From Heliomarina baculiformis (GTDB taxonomy: Bacteria; Pseudomonadota; Alphaproteobacteria; Rhodobacterales; Rhodobacteraceae), in the NCBI RefSeq assembly GCF_019966545.1, contig NZ_JAIMIC010000015.1, forward strand, positions 1 through 62,752: a stretch of 62,752 nucleotides of DNA, written 5' to 3'. Both the position numbers and the translations under genes were made by a program. The first letter of the stretch is position 1, and the number at the start of each line of letters is the position of its first letter. This document shows, piece after piece, positions 59,046-62,752 of the stretch. The notes below the pieces were generated by a model. The model was not told the DNA's origin and ran no database searches. It saw nothing but the letters and a program-made list of their open reading frames with translations.

Positions 59046-61411
59046 ATCATGTCCTTCCAGAATTCTTCTTTCTTGCGCCAATCAGCAGGCGCCTTTTCCT
59101 CGCCGGTCTTGCCGCCACCAAGAACAGTAACCAGACCGCCCAAGCCTGCGAGATCGGTATTGACGAACACGCTGTCGGCGCCAGAACGGATCAATGCCAG
59201 CCGCAACCCGGCTGTCGGGCTGGAAAGAAAATCCGCCTCGCGCGCGTTCAGGCGCAGGATGCTGTAATCCTCCGGATTTGCCCGTGGATTGGGAAACAGG
59301 ATCTGGGTTGCCACACTTTCCGCGATGATCTGGCCGACCGAACTTTGGTCCAGATGACCCGGTGCCTGGGTCAACATCATCACCACGCAGTTGCGCTTGC
59401 GCATGGTAACCAGCCAGTCATGGAGACGCTTGACGAAGATATCGTCAGCCAACATCTTCCACGCCTCGTCGATCACAATGATCGTTGGTCTGCGATCCTC
59501 GATCACGCGCTCGATACGGCGGAAGAGATAGGCGAGCAGGGCGGAGCGTTCTGCGTCCTGGTCCAGAAGTTCGGTCATGTCGAGACCAAGGACATCCTCG
59601 CCAATGGCAATCGACTGGGCACTGGGCCTTGAGAAAAGCCAACCGTACCGGCCGACTTCTGTCCATTCCCGTACGCGGGACACCAGGTCGCCATCATCAT
59701 CGGTAGAGGCCACGAGACTTGCCAAACCGTCGAAGGTTCTGAGGCCTGGCTCCGCGGCGGCGATCTGACGAACCGCCTCGTTCAGCGCGACAGTCTGGAC
59801 CGTTTCGAGTGGACGGTGACGGGCCAGAATGTCGCCGAGCCAATCTGTCAGCCAGGCGACCCCCCGCGCATCGGTCTCCGTGGTCATCGGGTTAAAGCCC
59901 GTGGGCTGGCCCACTTTGATTTCGCTGTAGCTGCCACCCAAAGCGCGGATCGCCATCTCCAACCCCTGATCCTTGTCGAAAACGATAACCCGCGCACCCA
60001 CTCTGCGGGCCTGCGCCATGAGAAAAGCCGTGCCGAGTGTCTTGCCGGACCCGGTGCGGCCCAGAACAAGGGTGTGCCCGACGCTTGGCTCATCGGTCCG
60101 GCGCCCCGCTTCGTGAAAGTTGAACCGGTAGAGGCTGGAGGTCACGGTCGGGAAGGCCGTGATCGTCTTGCCCCATGGGCTGGCCTCGGGTCCGCGCCCC
60201 GGCCTTGTCTTGTGAAACGCTGCAAGTTCCGCGAAATTGTGCGACGAAACGATCCCGTCACGGATCCGGTAGGCCCAGTTTCCCGGCGCTTGCGCGAAAT
60301 AGAGTGCCTTTGCGGCCCAGGATTCCCGGACCAGAACGGCACCGGTCTCTTGCCCCGCCCGCCAGATCTCGGAAGCTGCCTGTTCCAGTTCCTCGGCGCT
60401 GTCACAGAAGACCTGCACGGAGGCGTGATGTGTCCCAAAGGTCGACCGGCCGGATGCCACGGCGTCGGCGGCTTCGATCAATTGCTCTGTCAGGCTGACA
60501 CCAGCATCCTCGGAGGCACCCCGCTGGCGAAAGGTGCGTTGAATGCGCTCAACCATCTCATTGGCGCGCCGCGGCGTGAAAGAGTTGGTGATCGTGATGT
60601 CATAGGGCAGTTCCAACGCGTCAAGCATGGTTGGCCAGGTGCGACTGGGATAGGATTTTATCCCGAAAATCGCGCCGTATCGTGCGCTGTCGCCGCTTTC
60701 CAGCCGCATGGTTTTGCCTTGAAAGCTGACGTCGAAATTGCTCATCGTGTCAGCCAACAGTTGCCCGGGGGCCGCGATGATCTTGCCGTAGCTCTGTCCG
60801 TGTACCGCGGCCAACACTGCAAGCCAGTCCCCACTCGAGACTGTCAGGCGCGCTGCGCCTGCGTCGGAATACATCGCCATGAGCAGCGTCATGGCCTCTT
60901 CCAGGGCAACAATTCGCGTATCGATGTCTTTCTGGAAATCGCGGCCCCCGCCTAGGGCACCCAGAACCTTCGAGAATGCCTGCGGCATCGACGGACGCAT
61001 CAATACTGTCAGCATCAAGGTGCGGGCTTTCAGGTCACGTGCGCGCAGGCTTCTCTGCCACGCCGCGTCTACCGCATTTGCAAAAGGCATACCGTCAGGC
61101 GCAGCAAGGTCCGCGACATCCGGGCGTGATACCTTGCTGATGTGGAAACCGAAACGCTCGCCCAACTGACTGACGATCCGGGCAAAGCCTTCACTGATCT
61201 CATCGATCCGGGTGTCATCGCTGGTGAAGCTGTCGATCCCGCCAAGCGTGACCGACGCCATCAGATCACCCTGCCGCGTCAGGATGACATTGTCTCGCAC
61301 CGCAGCAATGTAAGGTAGGTGCCGCCCAAGACGCTCGGCTTTCAAGACCTTGTCCCCAAGTGCATCCCGAACAGCGTTGTTTGCAATCAACCCCCGAAAC
61401 TCATGCGACAT
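59042..61411 (-). CDS. virB4: VirB4 ATPase
   Basis: A 789-residue ATPase, the largest and most conserved part of the secretion system. The C-terminal RecA-like domain has Walker A LGRTGSGKT (about 449-457) and Walker B TIIVIDEAWKML (about 640-651), with the later MLTQAPGHL. The N-terminal ~400 residues contact VirB3 and the membrane. I chose the ATG at 61411, which overlaps virB3 by 11 bp; another in-frame ATG at 61426 is possible. Confidence 0.96.
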   Translation of the reverse strand: MSHEFRGLIANNAVRDALGDKVLKAERLGRHLPYIAAVRDNVILTRQGDLMASVTLGGIDSFTSDDTRIDEISEGFARIVSQLGERFGFHISKVSRPDVADLAAPDGMPFANAVDAAWQRSLRARDLKARTLMLTVLMRPSMPQAFSKVLGALGGGRDFQKDIDTRIVALEEAMTLLMAMYSDAGAARLTVSSGDWLAVLAAVHGQSYGKIIAAPGQLLADTMSNFDVSFQGKTMRLESGDSARYGAIFGIKSYPSRTWPTMLDALELPYDITITNSFTPRRANEMVERIQRTFRQRGASEDAGVSLTEQLIEAADAVASGRSTFGTHHASVQVFCDSAEELEQAASEIWRAGQETGAVLVRESWAAKALYFAQAPGNWAYRIRDGIVSSHNFAELAAFHKTRPGRGPEASPWGKTITAFPTVTSSLYRFNFHEAGRRTDEPSVGHTLVLGRTGSGKTLGTAFLMAQARRVGARVIVFDKDQGLEMAIRALGGSYSEIKVGQPTGFNPMTTETDARGVAWLTDWLGDILARHRPLETVQTVALNEAVRQIAAAEPGLRTFDGLASLVASTDDDGDLVSRVREWTEVGRYGWLFSRPSAQSIAIGEDVLGLDMTELLDQDAERSALLAYLFRRIERVIEDRRPTIIVIDEAWKMLADDIFVKRLHDWLVTMRKRNCVVMMLTQAPGHLDQSSVGQIIAESVATQILFPNPRANPEDYSILRLNAREADFLSSPTAGLRLALIRSGADSVFVNTDLAGLGGLVTVLGGGKTGEEKAPADWRKKEEFWKDMM

Positions 61412-61676
61412 AGAGATCGCCCCCATCGCGGGATCGCACACTCGTTCGCGGTGTGCGCGACATCACCACGTTCAAAATCTGGAACAGATGTGGATTGCGG
61501 TCTGCGACCAGCCAAAGCGGTGGGTAGCCCGCGAGGAAAACCAGCAGGAACCGCATGTCGTCAACCAGAATGAAAGGGATCACGGATGCGAAGACCAGCG
61601 CCACGAAATATCCGATCGGGAGACCGAATATCCGTGGCGGCTTGGTCAGCCCCAGAAAGAGTGGTGTGTCGCGCAT
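61401..61676 (-). CDS. virB3: VirB3 inner-membrane protein
   Basis: A 91-residue protein with a family start (DTPLFLGLTKPPRIFGLPIG) and one hydrophobic hairpin (about residues 18-55), followed by a short cytoplasmic tail. VirB3 works with VirB4 in pilus assembly. It lies 23 bp after virB2 and overlaps virB4. Confidence 0.92.
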   Translation of the reverse strand: MRDTPLFLGLTKPPRIFGLPIGYFVALVFASVIPFILVDDMRFLLVFLAGYPPLWLVADRNPHLFQILNVVMSRTPRTSVRSRDGGDLYVA

Positions 61677-61699
61677 GAAGGTCTCTGCGGCCGGTCAGA

Positions 61700-61984
61700 T
61701 CAAGGAGCCGCAAAGCCGTCGATGATGGTCTCGGCCGAAAAGATCAGCACCACGCCGACAAACACGGCGACGAAGATCGGCCAGTTGAGACGCCCGAAAA
61801 ACATCATGACACCGGACCCCACAAGAGCGAGCACGCCGAGGCCACGGCCGATCGGACCCGTCACCGCGTCGATGATGTTGTCGATCATGTCAGAGACCGG
61901 GCTAAGGTCTTGTGCGAGCGCCGGGGCGGCGGCCACTATCAGCAACGCGGCCAATGCCGCCCGGGTATAGTCGATGCGTTTCAT
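61700..61984 (-). CDS. virB2: VirB2 major pilin
   Basis: A 94-residue pre-pilin. A long signal peptide ends near ALA|QDLSP (residue ~25), and the mature part has two hydrophobic helices ([19 protein letters not shown] and a second ending in FSAETI) joined by a short basic loop, typical of VirB2/TrbC. It overlaps the transglycosylase gene upstream by 4 bp. Confidence 0.92.
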   Translation of the reverse strand: MKRIDYTRAALAALLIVAAAPALAQDLSPVSDMIDNIIDAVTGPIGRGLGVLALVGSGVMMFFGRLNWPIFVAVFVGVVLIFSAETIIDGFAAP

Positions 61985-62664
61985 ATCTGGTCTCCGATGG
62001 ATTGGGCATAGACGGCCATGACCTTGCGGACATGGCCTTGGGTTTCGCGGTAGGGGGGAATCCCGCCATGGCGCGCCACGGCTTCGGGGCCGGCATTATA
62101 GGCTGCAAGCGCAAGCTGCGGCGTGCCGAAACGATCAAGTTGTGTCAGCAAGTAGCGGGCGGATCCATGCAGGTTTTGCTCAGGATCATGCGGATCGACG
62201 CCAAGCACGCGCGCAGTGTCCGGCATCAACTGCCCAAGCCCGATTGCGCCGACATGCGATCGCGCGCCTGGATCAAATGCGCTTTCAATAGCGATGTTCG
62301 CGCGAAAGAATGCGAGCCAATCGCGAGAGGACATCCCGGCTCTCCGCAGGGCCGGGTGGTCCACGTAAACCGACCCCACATCAAGGATCATAGTCTCGAT
62401 CGCAGGGCGGCCCGATGGGACCCGAGGCGGAGACAGGCGTGGTGAATCGAGAGGGACGACCTCAGAGCGTGCGACACCGTCGCTTTGCTCGGGTTGGGGT
62501 CTTGCAAAGTCGAGAACGCTACTGGTCAGTCGACCAACACGGTCTGGAGCATCGAGATCGATAACGGATTGTGCATAAGTGGAAGGGCCTGAAAGCCCCC
62601 AGAGAACGAGGCTAGCCGCTGGTAGGATACCTTGTCGTCTCAAACTCCCACGTGCCTCTCTCAC
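61981..62664 (-). CDS. virB1: VirB1-type lytic transglycosylase
   Basis: A 227-residue transglycosylase. The SLT domain lies at about residues 105-215, with the catalytic glutamate in [15 protein letters not shown], then [24 protein letters not shown] and [12 protein letters not shown]. The N-terminal ~30 residues may be a signal peptide ([20 protein letters not shown]). The start is uncertain: the frame opens with GTG at 62664, and a TTG at codon 8 with GGGAG just before it is an alternative. It heads the virB operon. Confidence 0.82.
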   Translation of the reverse strand: MREARGSLRRQGILPAASLVLWGLSGPSTYAQSVIDLDAPDRVGRLTSSVLDFARPQPEQSDGVARSEVVPLDSPRLSPPRVPSGRPAIETMILDVGSVYVDHPALRRAGMSSRDWLAFFRANIAIESAFDPGARSHVGAIGLGQLMPDTARVLGVDPHDPEQNLHGSARYLLTQLDRFGTPQLALAAYNAGPEAVARHGGIPPYRETQGHVRKVMAVYAQSIGDQI

Positions 62665-62752
62665 CTTCTCGGAGAGGGCAGCTGAATACCTTTGCGTCGA
62701 GCTCCAGGCAGAAGCTCATGAGCCCTGCTGCGGTCTTGAAGACGCGTGGTTT

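Noticed and set aside
59816-60955. 379-codon plus-strand frame
   Set aside because: Antisense to virB4, which is well conserved.
1-62752. tRNA or rRNA genes
   Set aside because: No cloverleaf with TTCRANYC-type arm and no rRNA-like stretch was noticed; a tRNAscan-SE/Rfam run would be decisive.

Overview
The window looks like about 63 kb of a large, self-transmissible repABC plasmid from a marine-type Rhodobacteraceae (Roseobacter group) alphaproteobacterium. The evidence is a GC-rich sequence with alphaproteobacterial codon use, a complete repA-repB-repC operon with an antisense RNA and three palindromic centromere-like sites, a Ti-plasmid-like vir mating system, and the plasmid-housekeeping genes typical of such replicons (a ParB-like protein, a strawberry-notch helicase, DUF932, RadC, DUF2493). 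No rRNA or tRNA genes were seen. The organism is inferred from protein flavour, not from a search.

Layout. 0-2.1 kb: a tyrosine recombinase and a serine resolvase. 2.4-5.85 kb: repABC with a counter-transcribed RNA and parS-like palindromes. 5.9-29.6 kb: a long, almost wholly plus-strand block that I read as the conjugative leading region. It holds a large ParB-like protein, small hypotheticals, a mer mercury-resistance module (9.46-12.49 kb), an H-NS-like gene broken by a stop codon, ssb, an Lrp/LysE pair, DUF932, radC, a run of small conserved unknowns, an Xre/RES toxin-antitoxin pair, a giant methylase-helicase, a Toprim protein, DUF2493, WGR and DUF6429-like genes. 29.6-32.6 kb: a PHP-plus-SMC-like ATPase (TrlF type). 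32.76-34.10 kb: an IS110/IS1111-type element. 34.4-37.0 kb: small unknowns and virC2-virC1. 37.0-37.7 kb: a hairpin-rich probable oriT. 37.7-42.0 kb: mobC, a VirD2-like relaxase and VirD4. 42.1-51.4 kb: a seven-gene minus-strand operon (FitA/VapC pair, MmeI/YeeA-like methylase, an unknown protein with a HEPN-like motif, an AlbA_2 ATPase, a YeeB-like helicase, a YeeC-like GIY-YIG nuclease), read as a composite defence island. 51.5-62.7 kb: the virB11-B10-B9-B8-B6-unknown-B5-transglycosylase-B7-like-B4-B3-B2-B1 set on the minus strand.

How it fits together. VirC1/VirC2, MobC and the relaxase would process oriT near 37.5 kb. With the relaxase genes entering last, the transferred strand would be the minus strand running towards lower coordinates, so the plus-strand genes from 29.6 down to 5.9 kb could be transcribed directly from it on arrival. 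The most striking unexplained feature is that several of these genes, including ssb, are preceded by about 190-220-nt nested fold-back sequences, as expected of Frpo-like single-strand promoters. Three others share a covarying hairpin leader with an invariant AGTGG loop placed just before the start codon. The defence operon lies between the coupling protein and the mating-pore genes and has its own promoter overlapped by a toxin-antitoxin operator.
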